DNA of 64,000 nt. Origin: Isoetes taiwanensis. Taxonomy: Eukaryota; Streptophyta; Lycopodiopsida; Isoetales; Isoetaceae. The stretch lies in NCBI GenBank assembly GCA_021234155.1, contig JAJEKV010000002.1:27647299-27711298 (forward strand), given 5' to 3'. Below are positions 1 through 10,775 of the stretch, piece by piece. Every line of letters starts with the position of its first letter. Position 1 is the first letter of the stretch. The position numbers and the translations under genes are program-made. Under the pieces are notes generated by a model that was not told the DNA's origin, made no database searches, and worked only from the letters and a program-made list of their open reading frames with translations.

Positions 1-537
1 GTCAAATAGGATGGATTTGACCTCATCTTGACTTGCATTTGGATGATACAAATGGTAAAACCTCTACGTACACATCGGCTGGGATTGCACTACTAAAACG
101 ACAATCACAATCAACTTCAACAACATCACGTAATGATCCAACATTGATATGCAACATCACTTTACCTCACATTGGAGAAATTAAGGTAATCTAACAACTT
201 AGAAACCAAATGATCATTCGAAATAATACCAGCATTCCATTACTGTAAATTCAAAGTCGACAACATTTATTGTGAGGTTCGATAAGTTGCATCAATCCAG
301 ATCAATAAATGTTGTATACCGCATGCAATAAAGTCACTGATGAAACATCGACGATGTGGTGCCAAATATGTCATATCAACATGTCAACTTCCAAAAGGTG
401 AACTCTGCAAGCACTATCCACTGTAAAACAATAAACTAAAATCAATATTACAATAACCTTTCGTTCCATATTAAGCAATCAACGCCAACTTAATCAAAAA
501 CTATAGGTACGTTTTATTCGCAAAACTTATTGATTCA
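1..537. other. AT-rich non-coding stretch, nothing recognised
   Basis: No long open frame, RNA gene or clear repeat is visible here. The stretch ends at the target-site duplication of the first SINE. Confidence 0.5.
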
Positions 538-545
538 ACTTGAGA

Positions 546-758
546 TAGTAGTTTTAACATCACGCCACTAGGCAGCATCCAACTGGACATGTGACCACAC
601 ACCACACTACATTGCTTGGTTGGGCCCTGCCCCCAACCACCTTACATTGCGCCCCCTTGGGATTTGACCCCAACAAGATCGAAAAGGATTCTCGGGGTCT
701 CAACTCGGAGACCACATTGCTAAGGAACTAGTGTGTTACCACTAGACCAAATGCCCAG
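546..758 (-). mobile_element. tRNA-derived SINE with 8-bp target-site duplication
   Basis: Read on the minus strand, the element begins just after the direct repeat ACTTGAGA (759-766) and ends before a second ACTTGAGA (538-545), which is an 8-bp target-site duplication. Near its 5' end is an A-box-like sequence TGGTCTAGTGGTAAC (735-749), and further in is a B-box-like GGGGTCAAATCCC (659-671). The A-to-B spacing is longer than in a normal tRNA, so the head has either diverged or taken an insertion. There is no poly-A tail. The head shares its A-box region with the SINE at 1029-1180 but the bodies differ. It would be mobilised by a LINE reverse transcriptase; it encodes no protein. Confidence 0.7.
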
Positions 759-1028
759 ACTTGAGAGACTTGAGCCACTGCATTTAATAAAAAATGGACT
801 GTTGTAAACTAACTTCATGTGGATTTATAGGATGACCACAGTAAAACTTTATCAAGACATTATGACAAAATCAAAATGGACCGCACATATTTTCCAATTA
901 CCTGTACAACATGACAACTACGTGAATCGAAGGCGGCAAAAATTTACAATCCACGTTACTCAACACACAATACATAGAAGAATCAAAAATTCTGTTAAAC
1001 AAAATACATATGCTACAATCTACTACAA

Positions 1029-1180
1029 TTTTTCTTTTTTTTCTTTTTTTTTTTTCTTTTTTTGAAGGCATGGTTGGTGGGACTTGCACCCGCCCACGTC
1101 TCCCACTCAATGATAGCCAGTGGGTTTTGAACCCTAGTGGGGATCACCCCAATCCAAGGCCTTACCACTAGACCACCACC
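1029..1180 (-). mobile_element. tRNA-derived SINE with A-rich tail and 7-bp target-site duplication
   Basis: On the minus strand the element opens with a tRNA-like head: A box in TGGTCTAGTGGTAAGG (about 1160-1175) and B box GGGTTCAAAACCC (1122-1134), about 42 nt apart as in a real tRNA. It ends in a 35-nt A-rich tail, seen as the T/C run at 1029-1064 on the plus strand. Identical 7-bp repeats ACTACAA flank it exactly (1022-1028 and 1181-1187). It has no coding capacity. Internal Pol III boxes, tail and target-site duplication together make the SINE call firm. Confidence 0.88.
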
Positions 1181-1187
1181 ACTACAA

Positions 1188-2017
1188 AAATTACACCATC
1201 AAGTCTTACAATTTGTTAACAACATTACATTTATTAACAAGAATAACGCTCTCTTTTATGGTTCAATTGATAACTGATATGTTATAGAATAAATAGACAC
1301 TCACATGTATAGTACTTGTACATGTAGACATGCAGATATACGTACATGTACATATGTACACACACATAGAGATTCCATACTCTAACAATATCGAGAACTT
1401 TTACCATTTTCAATTGCAAACTACAAAAGCTAGACATTTAAACACAATTTAAACACAATTCAATAAACACGAAGAAAATGTCACAAGGCCATTGTCCACA
1501 ATCATACAAATTGCACACGTTAATATTGAAAATTTTTACCATTTTCAATTTCAAACTACAAAAGCTAGCTATTTTATCTTTTACATTTAAAACAACATAC
1601 CATAAATAACATTTGACATCCCATTCTATGGTGGTTGACGTTAGCATCTATGTATCATATGGGCAAGGAACACAAGGCAATGGTGCAGGTTCAAATTCTG
1701 CATGTTCTCGAACTAATACATAGTCTAATAAAATTGTTGGCAGGCAACTCTAGCTAGATATAAGGATACTAACATTGGAACCATAATGCAAGGCTATTTA
1801 GTGCAAATTCAAAATGCTGGGAGCTGGGAAAGGGAAATGTTCGCTTTTGTTTTTTTATTAAAGAATAAAAGGATCTAATAAAGTTGGGTTGGTGTCATTC
1901 TATTAAATCTCTCGCTAGAGCCAAATATACTGACTGATTCATACGTGATTGCTTCCTGAATTTCCGTAGATATCATTAGACACGTTTATGTTAAAAGTTC
2001 AAATTGAATAACTATCT
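1188..2017. other. Non-coding stretch with small repeats
   Basis: No gene is supported. A block rich in ACATGTA-type palindromes lies at about 1300-1370. A ~48-bp segment (about 1389-1437) recurs with changes at about 1526-1575. Confidence 0.45.
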
Positions 2018-2145
2018 ACTTTGTTAATTTGGGATTTTCCGGTATGGTCGAAAATGTTTTTGGAATTTATTTTTAATTGATTTCCTAAGATTTCAAATGC
2101 TTCTCGATGCCGTGAAATATTTCTGATTGCCAAAAATCGAGATAT
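2018..2145 (+). repeat. Dispersed repeat, first copy
   Basis: The segment starting TATCTACTTTGTTAATTTGG and containing TGGTCGAAAAT and TTTCCTAAGATTT recurs in the same orientation at 36098-36222. Flanks differ, so this is a dispersed element rather than a segmental duplication. No terminal inverted repeat is obvious. It may be a MITE or solo fragment. Confidence 0.6.
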
Positions 2146-2593
2146 TTTTTTTTCCATAACAATTCGACATTTTTTTTCCTTCATGCGGTCTTGCCTTATC
2201 CGATCCCGCGTGCTCAGGTCTGGCTGCATCGTGGCATGCATGCCATAGTTGCTTTCATGGAAGTTTTGGTTTGCTATGCATCTGCCCGGTGCTATGCGAG
2301 GCCTTTCCTCCAAATGTTTTTTCCCTCCTACGGTGGTTAGGCGATTTGCAAAGGATGTGTGTTACTTGCAGAATCGACCCTTTCTAATGCAGCAAAGATT
2401 ACAGATTGAGCACATGTCTAGGTGAGAACGAACCCTAAAGAATAGAGCTCTAATTTTAACTTATTAGAGCCTATTCAACTGTGCTTGAAAATTTGGTGTT
2501 CCATCTTTGCAATTCTGATACAACTAATTATTACATGCGCTTCTGGGTCTACGAATTTGTTGGTCTAGGTATTATTGAAGTCATCAGTAGTTT

Positions 2594-3129
2594 TTTTGCA
2601 ACATTAGTTTCTTTGCAATATGAAGCATAAACTTTTGGTCTTTGAATTGGCATCTTCTTGCCAGAATGAAGGAAGCAAGTTTCGCCGGTGTCTACTTTGC
2701 CAGAAAGAAGGAAATAGATTTCGTGAGCTCGGCCATCAGATTAAGTAAGTAATTTGTTTGCACAAAAAACAAAGGCATCCAAGACTTCTTATAATGGGGT
2801 TTTTCTATTTAAGATCCAGACATTAGGCATATTCATATTCGTAATGCATTTTTGCTGCATAACTCTTTGCAACATTAGTTTCTTTGCAATATGAAGCATA
2901 AACTTTTGGTCTTTGAATTGGCATCTTCTTGCCAGAATGAAGGAAGCAAGTTTCGCCGGTGTCTACTTTGCCAGAAAGAAGGAAATAGATTTCGTGAGCT
3001 CGGCCATCAGATTAAGTAAGTAATTTGTTTGCATAAAAAACAAAGGCATCCAAGACTTCTTATAATGGGGTTTTTCTGTTTAAGATCCAGACATTAGGCA
3101 TATTCGTAATGCATTTTTGCTGTATAACT
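2594..3129 (+). repeat. 271-bp tandem duplication, possibly a duplicated exon
   Basis: The sequence starting GCAACATTAGTTTCTTTGC at 2598 repeats almost exactly from 2869, a period of 271 bp, and the second copy ends near 3129. Each copy holds a stretch preceded by a splice-acceptor-like CTTGCCAG and followed by AAGTAAG, which would encode a short Cys-containing peptide around RRCLLCQKEG. An acceptor-like TTCGCAG also follows at about 3193-3199. A duplicated exon is possible, but no flanking gene is recognised. The duplication itself is certain. Confidence 0.7.
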
Positions 3130-3624
3130 CTGGTGGACCAAGTTTTTATGTTGTTTTTCAACTCTTTATTAATGCAAGGGGTACTTTTTGGATTCGCAGG
3201 TGACGAGATACAGTTATGGAGGTATATTGTGTGTGAAACGAAGACCTTTACATGGCTTCATTATGAAGCACATTTTGCAAGGGACAACATGAAAAAGCAG
3301 CATTTTGGACATTTTTTTTAGCCAAAGATTTCCACGGCTGCATAAGAAGAGTAAATATGAACTCATAATTTGCCTCGGGTAATCTACCATTATTGCCTTG
3401 GGCATTTCTAAAACCACATAATAAGTTAGAAAACATCAGCTTTAGTTTTGCTTTGTGCATCTACATTCAGGCAGGTGAGATGACATGAAATCATGTACAA
3501 ACTGGAATGCATCACTCCTTTGTCTACTTTTTAGCAGGCCAAAATGTTTATCGCCAAACTCTTAACCAGAGACCTTGGCAGAACTCTAGAGATAGATCAG
3601 GTTACGCCAAGCATGCGATAGAGA

Positions 3625-3795
3625 CGTGCTAAATCCATCCATTTTTTGTATAATGTGGTAGAGTGCAGCCCAAGTGTAATTTTCGTGTTAATTCAGGTAC
3701 AGTGCATAATCTGTCCATTTTTCGTATAAATATGGTAGAGTTGCAGAGCAAGTGCAGTTGCCAACTGTAATTTCTGTGTTCATTCACGTACAGTG
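3625..3795 (+). repeat. Two diverged tandem copies of a ~80-bp segment
   Basis: Two adjacent segments share the order CATTTTT-GTATAA-ATGGTAGAG-CAAGTG-GTAATTT-GTGTT-ATTCA-GTACAGTGCA, with small indels. No function is visible. The block ends about 130 bp before the retrotransposon. Confidence 0.55.
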
Positions 3796-3929
3796 CAGAC
3801 CAAGTGCATTATACTGAGAGTATTTCTGAGAGTATATATCTGGAATGGGCAAAATCAATATAAGTGTTGGACTTGATAAAAACATGAAAGGGAATACTTT
3901 TCATTTTTCTATGGAGATTCAGTCATATG

Positions 3930-5479
3930 TGTGACGTCCCCTACTCGTATACGGTGCACTCACCGTATACAAACAGGAGTTCTTCCCCCACACCAGCTCC
4001 ATGCTGATACAGGGCCCTCCACATATCATCGCACCCGTGCACGAGTCCCAAAGGGAAGAGTGAAGGTGTCATTCTACCCCGCCTCCCTCGGGGCCTACCC
4101 TAGCCGCGAAGCGTAAACATACATGTCAAGTAGCACATACATCAACATCCCGTGACCATCTCGGGGATGGTCCTCCTCATATCTGCATAGACAAAGATCA
4201 GCACATCACATAGGGGATCCTACCCAAGGCTCGGACTCAAAGGATGACCGACGGCTTGGGTCTCCGTGAGTTCGCGCATGTAATTCATGGCAATGGAGTT
4301 GGCTGGCATAAGAACATGGCATAGGGTTGTCCACTCCATCCGCCCCTCCCATGCGCACACTTTGCGGTAGGCTGAAAAGTGTCTGGACTCGATCAGTAGC
4401 CAGCCGGATGATGCATAGCCGGGGCTATTCCCGGGTCTCATCCTCCCGCCCGATGGGGCGGTAGGGATCACTCCCTCCGAGATCTACATGCCGACTCAAG
4501 GTGACTAGAGGGCCACCGCCTGTGATTCGACCAACCCACCGGAAAGTGTACACCACTTCACGGGTGTCGAGCCCATGCCTTACCCGCACTCGGGTAAGCC
4601 ATTGACCTAGTCACAATGATCCCCTGTAGGCTTTACACACCAGGGGATCGCCAGAGTCGACATGAACCTCCTTCTTATCCAGTCTGGCCCTTCACCCACA
4701 ACCAGGTGTGGCTCTTGTACATGTGCTCTAATCTACAAGCAGTGCTAGAGAGGCTACTCTAGGAGCATCAACTACAAGCTTTAGGGCCTCTACCCCCTTC
4801 CCAATACAAGGAGTTCACAGAGATACATCATCCAAATACATCACGTAAGAACTAAAGAACTAGATCTAATCATAGAGTTAGGTTCTTTAGTTAGTGTCCC
4901 AGATCTAAGTTCTAGATAGCTACTATGGGCAATTTAATAGTCTAAACCCACCGATTCTATGACTAGAAGACGGTTTAAGCTTATTAAATTGACCAAATAC
5001 CTGATCCTTGAGTGGCTCCTCCCCACTGAAGTTCAACCATCCTCACGGGCTGAGCGAATCTGTGGGAACCGATGGTGCAATTCGCTTACGGCTCGGGAGG
5101 CGGTTTTGGCTCCTCGGGCAGCCAAAACTCGAGCTCTAAAACCCTAAGGACTAAAAACTAGCAAGCTAGGGGTTTTCCTACCCTAAATAGACATGGGGTT
5201 TAGGCTAGGGTTTCCAATTACCCAATTTGGCATGTGGGATAATTGGAAAGGCCCCACTTGCCTTTAATGGCTAGGTGGCAAAATATGCCAACATGGAAAG
5301 GTGTGCCTCATTAATGTGCACATGTGCACATTAATAATATATGAACACTCCTAGCAAGTTGCCCCTAGGGCTACTTACCTCATATCCGCTATGCGCACGC
5401 CGGCCGGAGTGGCGGTAATCGCTGGATTGGCAGTACAAAGATACGCCCCGGACCGTGATACTGCGGCCGGAACGCCACA
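3930..5479 (-). repeat. 3' LTR of the retrotransposon
   Basis: This matches 15431-16975 along its whole length, with many small indels. Its outer end is TGTGACG at 3930 and its inner end CGCCACA at 5479, which read on the minus strand gives the usual TG...CA termini. It contains a 26-bp perfect palindrome at 5310-5335 and, beside it, an AT-rich TATA-like stretch. Open frames inside it are chance. Confidence 0.93.
5310..5335. promoter_or_regulatory. 26-bp perfect palindrome in the 3' LTR
   Basis: ATTAATGTGCACA and its exact reverse complement meet without a spacer. The same 26 bp stand unchanged in the other LTR (16801-16826) although the LTRs differ by many indels elsewhere. On the element's strand it lies directly after a TATA-like CATATATTATT. 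A protein-binding site or start-site element is possible; that is inference. Confidence 0.6.
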
Positions 5480-5492
5480 TTCTCCCCACCTT
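5480..5492 (-). promoter_or_regulatory. Polypurine tract (plus-strand primer site of the retrotransposon)
   Basis: On the minus strand the 13 nt before the 3' LTR read AAGGTGGGGAGAA, all purine but one. This is the expected position and composition for priming second-strand DNA synthesis, and it confirms the element's orientation. Confidence 0.85.
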
Positions 5493-6344
5493 GAAATGAT
5501 GTCGTCCGCAAAGATCGTGGGTCTTCCTAATCGCACCGCAATCAACGTGATGCATACAATATAATAGTTATACATTTACCGTGATTACCCTAAGGTAATA
5601 TTTTTTTAAAACATTATCACGCCATCATACTATGGGATACTTAACAATTCACAACATCATTAAACAAGGTATCCACTATCTTAAGTTAGACAAAATTTCA
5701 ACATTTCATATCTATAATTATTGTCCGAGGTACTTTTCATTCCTTGCAACACATTCCAACAAAACTTGTGTTGTAAGTCTTCGTGAGTCGACCTCCTTGC
5801 CTCCCGAGCTCTACCGCCTCTGCAGTGACACCACGCTAGTACCGCTTTAATTATTTAATGAATTTTGGTTATATGGTGACCACCCCACCTATCTACATGA
5901 ATGCATGGCTAATCTCCCATGAGAAGAGGATGAATCTTCCATAATGGCGTGGAGACAGCCTATATGCCTATATGCCGCCATTCCTACACCTCTAGTTGCC
6001 CAACGTGGAGGATATCCTTCTCGTGGGGCGGAAGGATGGATTCCTCCTATCAAAGCATATATGGGGCTAAAGGTGCTTTCCTATCAATGCATTCCTTAAT
6101 GACCTCCTTTCTTCGAGGTCGCCTACTTCCGTGGAACGTAAGTAGACTTTCTAATCTACCTTCCACTCACCCAATCGAAACGCGGTCATGCCTACATTGA
6201 CATTACACCACGCCTAGAGATCACCGTAGTGGTCTCATCATCGGTAACAACGCATGCACCCATACCAAGCATAGGTTGCATGTGATTAATCTATACAAGA
6301 ATTAACCTACACAAATCGACATGCCTGAGCCGATTTCTTCGAGA

Positions 6345-9300
6345 TGACTTTGTCGCCCCATTGCTCCATAAACCGTGGGTACTGCTTTACTAAATCCTTC
6401 TTAAGTACCCACGCCGGCGTCTTCCACTCGCAAGTGCTTCCATTTGACCAAGTATTGGAGGAACTCCGACCTCCTTGTCTTCTTTGAAAGCTTTATCAAG
6501 AATCATTTCGAACTATTTCCACCGCTCTCCGTCATTTCCAACAACGTTGAGGTCCAAGACTTCGCCCCGGATTTGGAGTATGCTTCTTCAACAAACTCAC
6601 GGGAAGACCTTATGAATCTTTAGGTGTGCGGCAAATCCAACTTGTAGGATTGATTACCTACTCTCTTGATTATTCTGGAAGGGTCCAGCCCACCTTGGAG
6701 CAAGCTTCTTGCAATTGCCAATCCCGAAGCCGCTGCTTCACCTTTATCTTGAGCCATACATCATCTCCAACTTTGAACTCTCTCGATCAGACGATGCTTG
6801 TCGGCGATGCTCTTCGACGACTTCTTGCTGCTAGCGTGATAACCTCGAACTTCTTCCACGAAGCCTCGCGATATCGGCCAACATCCACCGCGAAACTTCT
6901 ACTTTTGACACGGGGTTGTGCCAAGTGTCCGAGTTAGGCAATCGATAGCCATAATTGATCATAAATGGCGACATTTGGGACGATTCCTCGCTTGGTGCTA
7001 TTGTATGCAAACCCACCAAGTGAATAAATTCTTCCCACATACTTTGCTTATTCCGCATATAGTTTCAGAGCATGTCTTCTAAGATCCTGTTGGTCCGCTT
7101 CCGTCTGCCATCCGTCTGAGGATGATACGCCGTGCTCATGGATAGCTTGGTCTGAATCGTCCGCAAGAGGTCTTGCCAAAAGGCACTCATGAACTTTGGA
7201 TCCCCGGCCTGAGATAATCATGAAGCCTCGAAGATCTCTTTGGTGAAGAGCTTTGTTTGTATCCATAGCCGTATTCCGTGGTCCCGCAAGGCACAAAATG
7301 TGCCATCTTCGACAACTTGTCGACCACTACCATCAAGGCATCCTTGCCTCTCGGCCGTTCTTGGGAGTCCCGTGATGAAATCCATGCCGATTACCTCCCA
7401 CTTAGCGCTTGGCACCGCTAATGGCTCTAATGCCCCCCGAATTAAGCTGCCCGCCGCCCGGCCGGGCATAGCCGACATTCCTTGATGTAGCGAGCTATTT
7501 GCTTCTTCATTCCTGGCCAATAATAGCTGCCAAGACTTTGAAATATGTTTTCATGAATCCCGCATGGCCAGCTATTGGGTCTGTTGTTAGCGTGTCATGG
7601 AGGATCAACTTCCTTACACCCGATGATTCGCACGCACAACTTGTTCTTATGGTATAACAGGTTGCCTTCCTTCTTATAATGCTTGAAGGCCTCCCCGCTT
7701 TTTATCCGTTCTAGCCTCCTTAGAGAGGCTTGCCCATACTTCCCGAAATCCACATCCGTTGGCAAGGACTCTTCAATCTTCTTACCAAAGTCAGCTGGAG
7801 AGCGCCGAAATTGCATTGCAATGCACTCTAGTTGTCGGGGATGCCTTGAAAGCGCATCTGCTACCACATTGAGCTTCCTACTTGTAGACTATATCAAAGT
7901 CATATTCTTCGAGGAACTCCATCCATCTCCGGGCCGCCTCGCATTGAGGTGTGGTTCGCGGAATACATATTGAGGCTCATGATGGTTTGGTTTATCCAAT
8001 TGGAACTTCCTTCCCAAAAGGTAGTGCCTCCAAATTCTTAATGCCCCGACAACCGCAAGCAATTCCCGATCGTCGTTGGTAGCGGCGTCTCGGCGTCGTT
8101 CATCTTTTCTCTCGAATCATACGCTACCACCCGCTCTTCTTGCATAAGACCGACTGTAGCTATCTTATCGCGATCTGTTGCTACAAGCTTATCTTTCTCC
8201 CCTGTCCGGCAAGGTCAAGGCAAAATAAATCGTCGAGCTTCTTTCAACAATTCAAACCCCTTTTGGGCTTTCTTGTGCCAATGCTCTACCCAGTCTTTCA
8301 CCTTCTCTGCCTCGCCAGTCTGTTAATCCGGGCTGCTATCTTAGCAAAGTTCTTCACGAACTTCCTGTAGTACCACCGCTAGACCGAAAAACTTCGACCT
8401 CGTGCACATTCTTCTTCGGCCGCCAATGAATCACCGCTTCAATCTTGGCGGGTCCGTCGAGATGCCTTCGCCGAGATCACATGACCAAGGTATTCCACCT
8501 TCTCTCAAGGCGGCGGCACTTCGACAACTTGGCGCATAACCGGTGCCTCTTCAACTTCTAGCACCCTTCTCAAGTGTTGCACGTGTTTTCAAGGGATCTG
8601 CTATACACCAAAATGTCATCAAAGAAAACAATCACAAAGGTGTCCAGAACTCCTCAAGATATCGCTCATGAGCCTCATGAACGCTATGGGGGCATTTGAT
8701 AAGCCGAAAAGGCATCACCGTGAACTCATAATGCCCATACCGCGGCCCGAAGGCGGTCTTGTGGATATCCTCCTCCTTTATCCGTATCTGATGATAACCC
8801 CGACCTTAAGTCGATTTTTTTGAGAAGATCTTTGCTCCTTGAAGCTGATCCATCAAGTCGCCTCGATCTTTGGAAGCGATACTTGTTCTTAATGGTGTGC
8901 TTATTCAACCGCCTATAGTCTATGCACATCCTCAAAGATCCATCCTTCTTCTTGACAAAAAGAATGGGCGCCCAAACGGGCGAGACACTAGGTCTAATGA
9001 AACCTAGGTCGAAAGCAGCCCCCGCAATCGCTTTTTTAGCTCCGACAACTCCTGGCGTTGTCATTCTATATGGAGCCTTGCTTGTTGGCTTTGTTCCCTG
9101 CCTCGAGTGCTATCTCGCACTCGACTCCCCTATAAGGAGGGAGCCGCTTGATCTCATCTCGAAAGAGATCGTGGAACTCCGTGATCAACTTAGCTATTTG
9201 CCTCGCAACTTGCCGAGCATCTTGTCTTCTTTGCTTCCTTCCAATTCCGGTTCACTAATCTCAAGCTTGAAGATGTATGCTACTTGCTCACTCTTGATGC

Positions 9301-9700
9301 ACTTGAACAAATTGTTTAGAAGACATGCAATCGCATGATGGGAACAACTTCTTTACCTGTTATCTCAATGATCTTGCCGCCGGTGTTGGGAAGGTCACCT
9401 TCCGCTTCCACAATCAATAATGGCCCTGCTGGTCCAAGGTACTCCATACCTATTATCAAGTCGTATTTGCCGATGCCCATTACCTCTATCCGATCTTAAT
9501 CCCCGCAAGTCGATGTCAAAGTTGATTCTTTTGCCCGCCAGATGCGCTTTACCGCTCCACTTGCTAAGACAACGGGCCTTGGCTTTGACTTTAATGGTTT
9601 CAACTTCAACATTTGAACCATTCCGAGAGATGCAAAGTTATGGCTACTTCCCCGAATCTATCGGGACTATAAATGACTTGGCCTTGGCCTTTCCCAATCT
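6345..9700 (-). pseudogene. pol: Retrotransposon pol: protease, RT, RNase H, integrase, chromodomain (broken)
   Basis: Reading the minus strand from high to low coordinates: a protease-end region with DLIIGMEYLGP (about 9440-9480); the RT start with [19 protein letters not shown] (about 8900-8965); the catalytic box FFDDILVYS (8601-8632, a YxDD-type motif); RNase H remnants ending in VADALSRHP (about 7840-7870); integrase with WEVIGMDFITGLPRT (about 7360-7410) and the AYHPQTDG motif (about 7105-7130); then a chromodomain with FLQYLVKWKHL (about 6421-6471) and KKDLVKQYPRF (about 6370-6405). The product would be the polyprotein that copies and integrates the element, with the chromodomain steering integration to marked chromatin. 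Frame changes every few hundred bases and several stops show that it no longer makes the full polyprotein. Confidence 0.9.
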
Positions 9701-9849
9701 GTGGAAATTACTTTATCTTGCTCTCGCTTGCTCAGTATCTATTATGGCAAAGATATGACACTCACCCTGAATGTAGTCGCGGGCCTCCTCGCCGCCGCCG
9801 TCGAAAAGTGTCCCAATCTCCCAACTCGCTAGCGCAGACTCATGACATA

Positions 9850-10450
9850 TGGGCGCTTTTTCGTCCTATGGCCTGGCTGAAACAATTTGAAGCAAAGCCG
9901 CTTTTCTATGCACTCCTGTCTCTTTTCCTTGGGCATGGCTCTGCGTAAAGGATCGCCTTTGCTTTGGAGTAGTTTGCCCCTTCCCCGCTTTGTCTTTGAA
10001 AGATACCGCTTCTTCTCCCGCCGCTTCCCTTGATTGCCACTATATGGGGCTCTAGCTGGTCCTGGGCTGGCTGTCCCTCGGGCTAAACCGCTGGCTGCCT
10101 TGCCTTTATCTTGGTATCTTTGCGCCTCGCGCGCTATTCCGAGGTCCCGTTTCCTTACAAACTTATTGCCTTGGACTCCTTGGACTCCGCTTCGATCATC
10201 TCCGGGTTTATTGCCCTTACAAGTTTAAGCGGATCTCCTCATTCAGGACCTTCAATGTAGCTTTCCACTGCGTGCTTCTCACCTAACTTTGGCACATACG
10301 ACCTTAGCCTCATAAATTCCTCCGTGTATTTACAGACTGATTTGTTGCCTTGCCGCAACCTCAGAAACTTTGCATCATCATGCCGGACTTGTGCTCTCTT
10401 GGGACGTAATGGCGCTTGAAGGCTTTAGCAAACTTCTTGAACTTGCAAGC
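9850..10450 (-). pseudogene. gag: Retrotransposon gag: capsid-domain and zinc-knuckle remnants
   Basis: On the minus strand the region encodes a retrotransposon-gag-like segment with YTEEFMRLRSYVPKLGEK and AVESYIEG (about 10245-10335), then after a frameshift a degraded zinc knuckle with CFK-FQPGHRTK (about 9855-9900), in which the second and last Cys of the usual CCHC box are lost. Gag would form the particle that encloses the element's RNA. It sits directly upstream of the protease region. Frameshifts and the lost cysteines make a working product unlikely. Confidence 0.75.
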
Positions 10451-10775
10451 ATCCCTGCTTAAGTCATGAGCCTTGGCATAGCCCTTCCACCAAATCGTCT
10501 TGCTCCCCGGGTTATTTGTTGCTACCCTCTGCCTTTATCCTTATCCTTCATACCATAGGCATTGCCGTATTCGGCTCATCTCGTCAAGCCAAGCTTCGCC
10601 TCCATGCGACCTGTTCTCTTCTTCGAGAATTGCTCGAAGCTTCGGCCTTCCAAACATTTCCCAATGCGAGTCTACTTTCTTCCGGTAGTCAGAGGTTCTT
10701 GTGTCCCTTTGTCGTCCGTCCGGGTGGTTCCTCTGCCTTTCGTCTGCTCGGACTTGGTTCTGCCCTTCTTCTTCC

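Noticed and set aside
735-749. tRNA gene suggested by A- and B-box-like sequences (also at 1160-1175)
   Set aside because: There is no acceptor stem or cloverleaf, and target-site duplications flank the whole segments, so these are SINE heads and not tRNA genes.
3931-4116. Possible small ORF at the start of the LTR, echoed at 15384
   Set aside because: It lies inside the LTRs, both copies diverge by frameshift, and there is no sign of a protein family.
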